A stretch of DNA of 64,000 nt from positions 1-64,000 of the forward strand of contig NZ_JBNHEP010000273.1 of NCBI RefSeq assembly GCF_050015995.1, read 5' to 3'. Positions 36,774-44,290 of this stretch are shown here, in pieces. Position 1 is the stretch's first letter, and the number at the start of each line of letters is the position of its first letter. The stretch comes from Trichodesmium sp050015995. Lineage in GTDB: Bacteria; Cyanobacteriota; Cyanobacteriia; Cyanobacteriales; Microcoleaceae. The notes below the pieces were generated by a model. The model saw nothing but the letters and a program-made list of their open reading frames with translations, ran no database searches and was not told the origin of the DNA. A program made the translations under genes and the position numbers.

Positions 36774-37343
36774 ATGGCTCAAGCTTCAAAAACAAACAAA
36801 CCGAGAAAAAATTCTGCTTACCAAAATTTAATGTCAATCCATTGGTGGATGTTTAATTGTTACATTATTATATTTTTAGTTGGTTGTTTTATGTCGCGTT
36901 TGCCTAGAGAAGCCTTTGGAAGAAACTTACTTTATGATTTCCATAAATCTCTAGGAGTATTGGCAATGGCTTTATTAACTTGGCGAATTTTAACTCTATT
37001 ACAAGTGTGGTGGAAGAAATATACTAAGCGATTGCCCAAGTATAGTTTTAAATGGATGCAAAAAGTAGCCCTGCATACTTCTCTTTATATCTTTATGTGG
37101 GCTGTTCCTATTAGTGGTTTCTTTTTTTCTAACTCCTTTAAAAGCAATAATGTCCGCTTTTTTGGTTTAACCTTACCTGATTTATTTCCCCAGAATAGTG
37201 ACTTAGTAGACTTAGGTCGAAACATACATTTTTGGTTAGCTTATACTTTTTTAGCATTTATTATCTTACACGCGATCGATCAATTCAAGGTAGTCAAAGG
37301 ATTTTGGCGACGCATTAGTAAAAGAAAAACTAAACCTAGCTAA
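36774..37343 (+). CDS. Cytochrome b561-type membrane protein
   Basis: A 189-residue protein with four membrane helices (about residues 21-42, 58-78, 98-118, 145-168). Histidines placed for two b-type hemes are visible in MSIHWWMF, YDFHKSLG, VALHTSLY and IILHAIDQF. This is the prokaryotic cytochrome b561 layout, an electron carrier of the cytoplasmic or thylakoid membrane (quinol or superoxide oxidation in relatives). It has a lysine-rich C-terminus and stands alone; a copy of the moaB end follows the stop at 37352-37388. Confidence 0.88.
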   Translation: MAQASKTNKPRKNSAYQNLMSIHWWMFNCYIIIFLVGCFMSRLPREAFGRNLLYDFHKSLGVLAMALLTWRILTLLQVWWKKYTKRLPKYSFKWMQKVALHTSLYIFMWAVPISGFFFSNSFKSNNVRFFGLTLPDLFPQNSDLVDLGRNIHFWLAYTFLAFIILHAIDQFKVVKGFWRRISKRKTKPS

Positions 37344-37351
37344 GACAAAAA

Positions 37352-37388
37352 TTTGGCTCAATTGATAGCGAGATTGACTGAAACTTAG
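37352..37388 (+). repeat. Second copy of the moaB 3' end
   Basis: TTTGGCTCAATTGATAGCGA and following bases match 34640-34676 and 36503-36538 with few changes, directly after the cytochrome b561 stop. Confidence 0.85.
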
Positions 37389-37509
37389 AGATAATAAAAT
37401 GGTATTGTCTAATAGCCTGTAATTTGCTAGTGTACTTAAAGTCTGAATATATGTTAACTCAATCAGCTAAATTAACAGACATCTAAGATCAAGTCCAATG
37501 GAGGGATTA

Positions 37510-37911
37510 ATGGTTACATTAGAAGATGCCAGAAGAGTAATTAGTGCCGCCGAAAAAAAAGCACTCGAAATTGGTCAACCAATGAATATAGCAGTAGTGG
37601 ATGGGGGAGGAAATCTGGTAGCCCATGTACGAATGGATGGAGCCTGGATCGGAAGTATCGATATCTCCATTAAAAAAGCGTATACTTCGCGGGCGTTCAA
37701 TCTGGCCACTAAAGATTTAGCCGAACAGAGTCAATCAGGAGGACAATTTTTTGGGATTCATGCCTCTAACAATGGCAAAATCATGATTTTTGCTGGGGGA
37801 ATACCCCTTTACAGTGAGGGACAAGTAGTGGGGGCAATTGGAGTTAGTGGGGGGTCGGGAGAGCAAGACCATGCCGTAGCCGAAGCTGGAGCCGCCTATT
37901 TTAATTCTTGA
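37510..37911 (+). CDS. GlcG/HbpS-type (DUF336) heme-binding-like protein
   Basis: A 133-residue protein of the GlcG/HbpS family. The start at 37510 follows GGAGGG by 4 bp; an in-frame ATG at 37498 is less well placed. Typical stretches are TLEDARRVISAAEKKALE, MNIAVVDGGGNLVAHVRMDG, KKAYTSRAF, FFGIHAS and GGIPLYSEGQVVGAIGVSGG. Some family members bind heme or corrinoids, others have unknown ligands. Length is normal and nothing is missing. Single gene, no clear partner. Confidence 0.87.
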   Translation: MVTLEDARRVISAAEKKALEIGQPMNIAVVDGGGNLVAHVRMDGAWIGSIDISIKKAYTSRAFNLATKDLAEQSQSGGQFFGIHASNNGKIMIFAGGIPLYSEGQVVGAIGVSGGSGEQDHAVAEAGAAYFNS

Positions 37912-38084
37912 AAACATCATTTGAGATGGATAAGGTAAGATCAGGCTTGGGAGTTGTCTATTTAGGACTTGCTGATTAAATATCGCGCGCATTGACTGAT
38001 ATTGGTTGTAGCCTTTTTAGGTCTTGAAAAAGTACAAGGTTTTCATTGTAGACAGCTCAAAAAGGAGCGGATTTTGGACTGATT

Positions 38085-38291
38085 ATGGTAGAACAATCTT
38101 GGGATAATTCTTCTTTATGGGAAAATGATCCTATTGCTATTGTGGAAGGTTATGAGTCTTCACAATTAACTCCGATAGAAAGAGATTTTCTTTTTTACCG
38201 ACAAGTGACTCTTGTTTGGCTGAAGCTCACTTATAACAAAGCTTTCAGGAAATGTGGCATAATTTTACACGAATTTTGCCCCGACCCGTAG
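38085..38291 (+). CDS. Short hypothetical frame
   Basis: A 68-residue frame beginning VEQSWDNSSLWENDPIAIVE, unrecognised. The first ~55 residues look natural; the tail runs into the start region of the ohr gene. It lies just behind a decayed miniature element and may be a truncated gene. Confidence 0.3.
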   Translation: MVEQSWDNSSLWENDPIAIVEGYESSQLTPIERDFLFYRQVTLVWLKLTYNKAFRKCGIILHEFCPDP

Positions 38292-38392
38292 TATTATGGT
38301 ACTTGAAGTATTGTTGGGAAAAGCGAAGAATTATGAACCCTGATACAGAGAAACTGATGCAACAATTAGAACAGCCATACGAAGGGGCTGAA

Positions 38393-38827
38393 ATGAAGTC
38401 TTTGTATACGGCTGTGGTAACAGTAACACCGGGGCAAGAAGAACACGCCCGGATGTCAGGTCATGCGGAAAGTGAGGATGGATTATTAGCCGTAGAACTG
38501 GCGATGCCTGAAGAGCTTGGTGGTCGGGGTCAAGGAACCAATCCAGAACAACTGTTTGCTGCTGGATACGCCGCCTGTTTTCATGGAGCACTGGCTTTGG
38601 TTGCCAGAAAGATGCGGGTCGATGCGTCTAAGGCCACGGTGACGGCACAGGTCACTCTTGGCAGAGATCCAGCAGATGGTGGATATAAGCTTGCTACTGA
38701 GTTAAAAGTGGAAATGCCAAACTCAGAGCGTGAAACATCGGAGCAGGTCGTTGCTCAAGCCCATCAACTCTGTCCGTACTCAAAAGCGATTGCTGGTAAT
38801 ATTGACGTGAAAGTGGCGGTAGTTTAA
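38393..38827 (+). CDS. ohr: Organic hydroperoxide resistance protein
   Basis: A 144-residue Ohr/OsmC-fold thiol peroxidase that reduces organic hydroperoxides. The start KSLYTAVVTVTPG at 38393 is chosen since it matches the family N-terminus and AAGGGG precedes it; an ATG at 38333 would add 20 residues. The two redox cysteines are in AACFHGAL and LCPYSKA, and GTNPEQLFAAGYAACF is the Ohr signature. A good terminator follows at 38832-38857. Codon use is somewhat more G+C-rich than its neighbours. Confidence 0.92.
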   Translation: MKSLYTAVVTVTPGQEEHARMSGHAESEDGLLAVELAMPEELGGRGQGTNPEQLFAAGYAACFHGALALVARKMRVDASKATVTAQVTLGRDPADGGYKLATELKVEMPNSERETSEQVVAQAHQLCPYSKAIAGNIDVKVAVV

Positions 38828-38831
38828 TTGT

Positions 38832-38857
38832 ATAGCCCTGATCGGGCTATGTTTTTT
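38832..38857 (+). terminator. Rho-independent terminator of ohr
   Basis: ATAGCCC and GGGCTAT pair around a 5-nt loop and are followed by G and six T. Confidence 0.85.
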
Positions 38858-39047
38858 CGGTAGTGCGTCAAGGAAGTGTGGGGAGGGTGGGAAGTAGAAG
38901 GAGTAAGGCGATCGCTTGAAATTGGGACATTTCTCTAGAACAAATAACAGCTAGAAAAGATATAGGAGCATTGACTGAATCAAAGAATAACGATATTATA
39001 CGATATAATATGTTAAAAAGCATACTATTTTAAGTAAGCCACCAACG

Positions 39048-39266
39048 ATGACGCACCAAGAATGCCCTGCATGCAATCAAATCTTTGAACTTCATTACAT
39101 TTCTGTGCCCCATATTGTGCCGACACTGAATCTAGATCCCGACGAGATCGACTACTACGAAGCCACCATAACCCACACCTGTCCTCACTGCCAAGCGCGT
39201 TTGAGTATTCACGCTGTGGATTATGTGGACCCTCCCCGTCGGGTTGTGACCGTCACCGCCATGTGA
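39048..39266 (+). CDS. Small zinc-ribbon-like protein
   Basis: A 72-residue frame with two CxxC knuckles (ECPACNQ and HTCPHCQAR), 37 residues apart, which would bind one zinc ion. No named family recognised. Composition is G+C-rich relative to neighbours. The start ATG follows a weak purine stretch; the function cannot be inferred. Confidence 0.5.
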   Translation: MTHQECPACNQIFELHYISVPHIVPTLNLDPDEIDYYEATITHTCPHCQARLSIHAVDYVDPPRRVVTVTAM

Positions 39267-39466
39267 TAGAGTAAGTCACCTTTACATATATATAGCTCGT
39301 GATGGGTTTCAGGGAGGCCATTGCTGAAAGGTTTACAAAAACTGCGTTTCACATATCCGTGATATCCTCGCTCAGAATGCTTCTGCTTCAAGGGATTCGG
39401 AGCTTTTGCCACCTCATAGGTCCCTGAAACGCCTATAGAGCCTTATGGGTTAGACCGTCTTTCTCC

Positions 39467-40735
39467 TCAGACACTGTTAAGCTGCTGCTTCAGCTTCTGG
39501 CAGTCTACTCCGCACTCTTGTAGGACGTGCATGGCCAAACCGCCACCTGTCTCACCACCCATCTCACTTTCTCGCAAAAGACCGAGTAACAGATGTTGGG
39601 GGGTTATCCGAGCGTGACCTTGCTGTTTTGCCTGTTCAGTCGCTAGCTCCATGACACGGTGGGCACGGGGTGTAAAGGGAATTTCTGGGGGGATTTTTGT
39701 ATCAGAGGAAATTTTTGGTAATTTAACGGTATATTTAGCTGACAATTTTCGGATGAGATTTTTCATATGAGAGGAAATTTTTGTGTCAGAAACCTTGTGT
39801 TTAGCTAACAACTTTCGGATGAGATTTTGGGCAATAACGAAATCCACTCCCTGGTTGTTCAGGGCTTGTGCTGCTGAGGATGTTTCGACAGCCAGCAGCC
39901 CTAAAAGTAGCCCTTCTGTACCGAAGAAGTTGAGGTGTAGCTCCTGCATACATTCCTGACCTTGAATCAACACTTCACGGCTTTCCGGAGTCAAGGGATC
40001 CAACGAAAACTCTACCATGTCTTCCCGCACTGACAGTATCGCCATCGCCTTGAGAATATAGTCAAATGTGGGGGCATCTAAGGTACCCAAGGAAGCAACT
40101 TCAGCTCCCTCTTTCTGATAGACCTGCATAAGCGCTTCATAGAGTTGCAGATCACCACCCACTAATCCATAGAGGCCGTTACGAAACTGAAATGCCATGA
40201 GCCGCACCTCTGGATCATTGAAATCACGACCTTGGGCCATGTGCGATCGCGCCTGATCTAATAGCCACTTGGTTTGCCCCTCATTGCTCCCCTTCAATCG
40301 AGCTTCGAGCAAATCATGTTGTTCTTGGGTCAAATATTGTTGAGTCATGGTAAGGTTCTCCATTATCTGTAAGAGATCGTCAACCGCAATAGTTTGAGAG
40401 GTTTGGAGTTGTTGGGCTAGGGTACTGAGCTTGGTAAAGAGCGACTGCGATACAACTATCTGCTCTTGGAGTCGCGCCAAATGCAGATTGATTACATTTG
40501 GTAGGGAAAAGGCAGGATTCTCTAGACACTCGCGAATTTCTTTGAGGGCAAAACCCAACTGCCTCAACGACAAAATGTGCTGGAGTCGTGCAATGTCTGC
40601 TTCGCTATACAGTCGATACTCTGCTTCTGTACGGTGCGAGGGCACCAGCAAACCAATTTCGTCGTAGTACCTTAAAGTCCGAATGGATAGTCCGGTTTGT
40701 TTTGCCAACTCCCCGATTTGTAATAACTTTGGCAT
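39467..40735 (-). CDS. MerR-type regulator with TipAS-like and Clp-N domains
   Basis: A 422-residue fusion. Residues 1-70 are a MerR HTH (LQIGELAKQTGLSIRTLRYY, YRLYSEADIARL), followed by the dimerisation helix. Residues about 125-245 resemble the TipAS ligand domain (LTQEQHDLLEAR, DPEVRLMAFQ). Two Clp-N (substrate-adaptor) repeats follow: LTPESREVLIQGQECM...FFGTEGLLLGLLAVE and FTPRAHRVMELATEQAKQQG...ITPQHLLLGLLRE. Between them a KxxxxTKISSHMKNLIRKLSA-type stretch repeats itself. MerR proteins remodel promoters with long spacers; a Clp-N end suggests coupling to small-molecule or protease sensing. Target unknown. Confidence 0.82.
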   Translation of the reverse strand: MPKLLQIGELAKQTGLSIRTLRYYDEIGLLVPSHRTEAEYRLYSEADIARLQHILSLRQLGFALKEIRECLENPAFSLPNVINLHLARLQEQIVVSQSLFTKLSTLAQQLQTSQTIAVDDLLQIMENLTMTQQYLTQEQHDLLEARLKGSNEGQTKWLLDQARSHMAQGRDFNDPEVRLMAFQFRNGLYGLVGGDLQLYEALMQVYQKEGAEVASLGTLDAPTFDYILKAMAILSVREDMVEFSLDPLTPESREVLIQGQECMQELHLNFFGTEGLLLGLLAVETSSAAQALNNQGVDFVIAQNLIRKLLAKHKVSDTKISSHMKNLIRKLSAKYTVKLPKISSDTKIPPEIPFTPRAHRVMELATEQAKQQGHARITPQHLLLGLLRESEMGGETGGGLAMHVLQECGVDCQKLKQQLNSV

Positions 40736-40961
40736 AGGTTGCCTCGACTCAAATTTCCCAGGAAATTACGGTTGATGACTAAATGCTAAAGGATGACGTA
40801 ACGTGAGACTCAAGAGGCAGATTATAAAGATTTTCTGAATTTCAATTGCTACTATATGTAGCAATCCCATCACTCAATCTATCTACTTATTTATTTACAA
40901 TTGTGTCAGGTTCAGGCCATCACCATAAACGACTTTTAGGCCAAATGTTTTTTTTTGACCT

Positions 40962-42611
40962 TTAATTAATTAATAATCCGCCCCAAGCAAGAAATAAAGA
41001 AAAAACGATCGCCGCGATCGCCTGTCTGCTTAACAGCAATAAGGCAAATCGAAGAGACTGTTCTCGTGCAATAGTTAACAGAGTAACTAAACAAGGTAGC
41101 AATACTCCTGCTAGATACACCCCAGTCAAAACCTGCAATGGAGTTAACATAGCCAAGGTTTCTGGTTCGGCAAATAATAGCAGTCCATCTTTGCGAATAG
41201 AAGCTAAAATAATAGGCAATGAGGCTTCAGGGGGTAAATTAAACCATCCCATTAAAGGGTTAATAATATTGGCTAAAGCTGGAATAATTCCTAACCAATT
41301 CAACACAGAAGCAATAACGGTAATAACTAAAAAGATGGGAATTGCATTGAACAAAAATTGATTAATAGTTGACTTAGCTTCCCGCCAAATTACTAACAAA
41401 TGAGGAAATTCTAAAAATGCTCTTCCTTCGATTAATAGGGGATTCTGATTCGATTTAGCTGTAGGGGAAGAAATCATGTAGGTATATATCAAGGTGGTTG
41501 CGGTTAGATACAGCAGGTAAGGAATTATCAAGTAAGGTAACGAAGCCGCACTAAACACCCCTAAAGTTGCCCCCAACTGATAAGAACAAGCGGAACCAAA
41601 AGCGATCGCCGAAATACAAGTTCCCCTAGAACAACTAGAACAAGCACGGGTACTAATCACCGCAGGAACATTGCACCCCATACCCATAATTACTCGCACT
41701 AAATCCCGTCCCGACAACCCAAACGGACGGAGTAAAGGATTGAGAGTAATGGTAATTCGTTCTATTAACCCACTAGCTTTATATGCGCCCAAGAATAGGG
41801 CATAGAGAATTACTGTAGGCATCGCCCAAATAAACAGCAACGGACTCATAGTTATCAGTCCATACTGACCTATCAGTATTTCTCTTAACCAGATTGGGAG
41901 TTGGGATAAAGGTTGAATAATGGGAGATATCGCACTTTGAACTATAGGATCTGCTAAAGTCGCAAAGGAGTTAGCACCCCAGACAGCAATAATGGCAGGA
42001 ATAAGTAATAGGGCGATCGCCAATAACCAACCTAGTCGAGGATGTTCTAACAGTGTCGGGTGTGGTTCAATATACCAGCCAGCCCTTGTAGGAATCCATT
42101 GCGCGGGAAAAGGATGAGGTTCTTGCAGAGAAGCCAAAATATAGTCTTTTTGTTCTATTGTGAGGTGGCGAGCATCTACAGTGACAATGCTCAGGTTAGA
42201 AGTTTCTGTCCATTCCCGAAGCACTTGTTGAGTATGAACCGTCGATAATACCTTATCCCAGAAAGTAATCGCCACAATGCCCCTTTTATCTGCTACTAAA
42301 GGCAGTAGATCTGCTAAATCTCGATCTACGTCGGTTGCCTTGACTATCAATAGTACGGTGTCATTTTCTTCTAGCTCTCTTAAAGCTTTCTTAGTAGTTA
42401 CGCTGTCGGAACGATAGAGAATTCCAGGAGTATCGATAAAGGTACAGGCTTCAGATTGATAAGTATCACAAGTCACTGTAGAACCGCGAAAATTGGCACT
42501 ATAGGGAGTCTGTCCTGTAAGAGCTGCAATCAGTTGGGATTTGCCCGTACTCTCTTTACCAATAACCACAATACAACCGCGCTCTAATTTTGAGGGCGTA
42601 AAAATATTCAT
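40962..42611 (-). CDS. FeoB-like GTPase-coupled metal transporter with unusual cysteines
   Basis: A 549-residue FeoB relative, shorter than classical FeoB (~770). The G domain has G1 (GKESTGKSQ) and G3 (DTPG); the G4 position reads TFWD where FeoB has NxxD, so guanine specificity may differ. The membrane part keeps GLSGRDLVRVIMGMGCNVPA but then has ACSSCSRGTC and SACSYQLG where FeoB has an SCSARLP-type core. The extra cysteines suggest another metal. ATG at 42611 is preferred. It ends an operon with the flavoprotein at 42620, only 8 bp away, behind a Zur-like box. No FeoA is present. Confidence 0.82.
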   Translation of the reverse strand: MNIFTPSKLERGCIVVIGKESTGKSQLIAALTGQTPYSANFRGSTVTCDTYQSEACTFIDTPGILYRSDSVTTKKALRELEENDTVLLIVKATDVDRDLADLLPLVADKRGIVAITFWDKVLSTVHTQQVLREWTETSNLSIVTVDARHLTIEQKDYILASLQEPHPFPAQWIPTRAGWYIEPHPTLLEHPRLGWLLAIALLLIPAIIAVWGANSFATLADPIVQSAISPIIQPLSQLPIWLREILIGQYGLITMSPLLFIWAMPTVILYALFLGAYKASGLIERITITLNPLLRPFGLSGRDLVRVIMGMGCNVPAVISTRACSSCSRGTCISAIAFGSACSYQLGATLGVFSAASLPYLIIPYLLYLTATTLIYTYMISSPTAKSNQNPLLIEGRAFLEFPHLLVIWREAKSTINQFLFNAIPIFLVITVIASVLNWLGIIPALANIINPLMGWFNLPPEASLPIILASIRKDGLLLFAEPETLAMLTPLQVLTGVYLAGVLLPCLVTLLTIAREQSLRFALLLLSRQAIAAIVFSLFLAWGGLLIN

Positions 42612-42619
42612 CTTATTTT

Positions 42620-43741
42620 TCAACAAACACAATCGTCATTACAGCAAGAAAGGTCATCTAAGAACAAACCTTGTTGGCGATAGACTTCCAATGGAGTAGG
42701 ATCGATTCCCAGACGTTGAGCGAGCGCATTTCCTACCACAGCAAATCGCTGCCTAAATTTATAAATGAAACAAAAAATGAGATTGCCGTGACGCACTGAA
42801 GGACCGACGACAAATAATCCTGGAGTTAGGGTAGACTCATCTTCTTGAGTCAGGGCTGCATAGCCATTTGACCAGTCAAATAGAGGTGCGATTTGTTCTA
42901 AACTGCTATTAAACCCCGTACAGAGAATTGGCGGTGTAGAACTAAACCACTGTTCATACTCGCTCTCCAGCACATATCCTTCTTTTTCTGCTTTGACTGC
43001 TTCAATCTGTTTGTCTCCAATTAGTTCGATCCTACCCATAGAATAAGCTACTTCTAAACGTTTTAGACTATAAGGAGACAGAGAAACACTAGGATCTGAG
43101 TCTAAGTTTAACCAGCTACTCTGGCGATCAATTAACTTTACTTTTTTCCCTAATGCTGCCAAAACTGACGCTGCATCTACACCGCTTTCATAGCCTCCGA
43201 CAACTACAAATTCGTCCCCCTCAAGGTCTCTCCAAGAACGTATTTTGGAATTATGAATACACAATTCTGCCCCTGGAAAAGGATTAAGATTGGGATATTG
43301 ATACTCTCCTGCTGCCCAAATAACAAACTGTGTTCGCAACTCGCCTTTAGAAGTTTCCAAGACAAAGCCTTGCCCTTGAGGTAAAGGTGCAAGAGTTTTC
43401 ACATTTGTCTCTGTTTTTACAGGCAGTTGAAAATGGTCTGCCACAGTCTCTAGATACAAAGCATATTCTTTTCCCGAAAGATGTTCTTTTCTAAAACTGA
43501 GGGCAGGAGAAGTATTTAAAACTACTGCGTTGAGATCCAGCAATCCAAAACCATGACTGGGAAATGAAGGCGTAATGAATCCCATTTCTTCTGGCCAAAG
43601 GCTAAAAGAAGCCCCTATTTGATGTCGTTCTAAAATGACAAAATTTTCAATTCCTAAATCTTTTAAGACTACGCCACAGCCAATTCCAGCAGCCCCAGCC
43701 CCAACAATTATAACTTCAAAGCGATCGTTAGTTTTGTTCAC
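42620..43741 (-). CDS. FAD/NAD(P)-dependent oxidoreductase with a Cys-rich tail
   Basis: A 373-residue two-dinucleotide-fold flavoprotein of the thioredoxin-reductase/monooxygenase-like superfamily. The FAD motif is VIIVGAGAAGIGCG near residue 10 and the NAD(P) motif is FVVVGGYESGVDAA near residue 190; no CxxC redox pair lies between. The C-terminus ends LSCCNDDCVC, four cysteines in eight residues, well suited to bind a metal ion. It is the first gene of a two-gene operon with the FeoB-like transporter; reduction or delivery of the transported metal is plausible. Zur/Fur-like box 29 bp upstream. Confidence 0.8.
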   Translation of the reverse strand: MNKTNDRFEVIIVGAGAAGIGCGVVLKDLGIENFVILERHQIGASFSLWPEEMGFITPSFPSHGFGLLDLNAVVLNTSPALSFRKEHLSGKEYALYLETVADHFQLPVKTETNVKTLAPLPQGQGFVLETSKGELRTQFVIWAAGEYQYPNLNPFPGAELCIHNSKIRSWRDLEGDEFVVVGGYESGVDAASVLAALGKKVKLIDRQSSWLNLDSDPSVSLSPYSLKRLEVAYSMGRIELIGDKQIEAVKAEKEGYVLESEYEQWFSSTPPILCTGFNSSLEQIAPLFDWSNGYAALTQEDESTLTPGLFVVGPSVRHGNLIFCFIYKFRQRFAVVGNALAQRLGIDPTPLEVYRQQGLFLDDLSCCNDDCVC

Positions 43742-43769
43742 CAGCAGACAATCTCGAATAGATACTTTA

Positions 43770-43784
43770 TGATCATAATAATCA
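43770..43784 (-). promoter_or_regulatory. Zur/Fur-like operator before the flavoprotein/FeoB-like operon
   Basis: TGATCATAATAATCA matches the 7-1-7 consensus TGATAATNATTATCA at 12 of 14 fixed positions and is itself nearly palindromic. It lies 29 bp upstream of the first gene in an A+T-rich promoter. Confidence 0.6.
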
Positions 43785-43979
43785 TTCTATAAAAAAAAAG
43801 CTATCTTTCTAACAAAAAATATTGGAGAGGCAGTGGTAAACCATGATTGATATCCTCCCATCACTACACTCCTTACGTTGCTATAGGGCGTTGCGAGAGC
43901 AAATGGACAAAAAACAACGCGCTCTCGTATAATTAGAATAATCATATCTATTACTCCAGAACTGAACTAAGCGTATAAA

Positions 43980-44195
43980 ATGATAAAATTATAGTTGATT
44001 CGCAGGAAAATTATAATGTTTGGAGTAATGCTGAAAAAGCAACATCTCGTTCTCGTCTGTGGCAATTTTTGTTAATTACTATTGGCAGTGCTAGTAGTAT
44101 GATTTATCCTCACGTTCTCTTAGTAGGTTTTGTCGCTATTAGTGGGGTGACACTTAATAGAAAATAGGCGATAATTTCCTCAATAATAATTTGGG
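43980..44195 (+). pseudogene. 5' fragment of the B12-linked membrane protein gene
   Basis: Closely matches 18734-18951 (GTTGATTCGCAGGAAAATTA, TCTCGTCTGTGGCAATTTTT and more) but contains in-frame stops and ends abruptly. It lies downstream of the dynamin-like gene, 25 kb from the complete gene. Confidence 0.92.
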
Positions 44196-44290
44196 GTTTG
44201 GGAATTTCATTAAAATAGTTAAAAGTTTGCATTGTTTGATTACCTCTGTTTTCTGCGATTTTAAGGTTGGAATTTAATTTGATGGAAATG

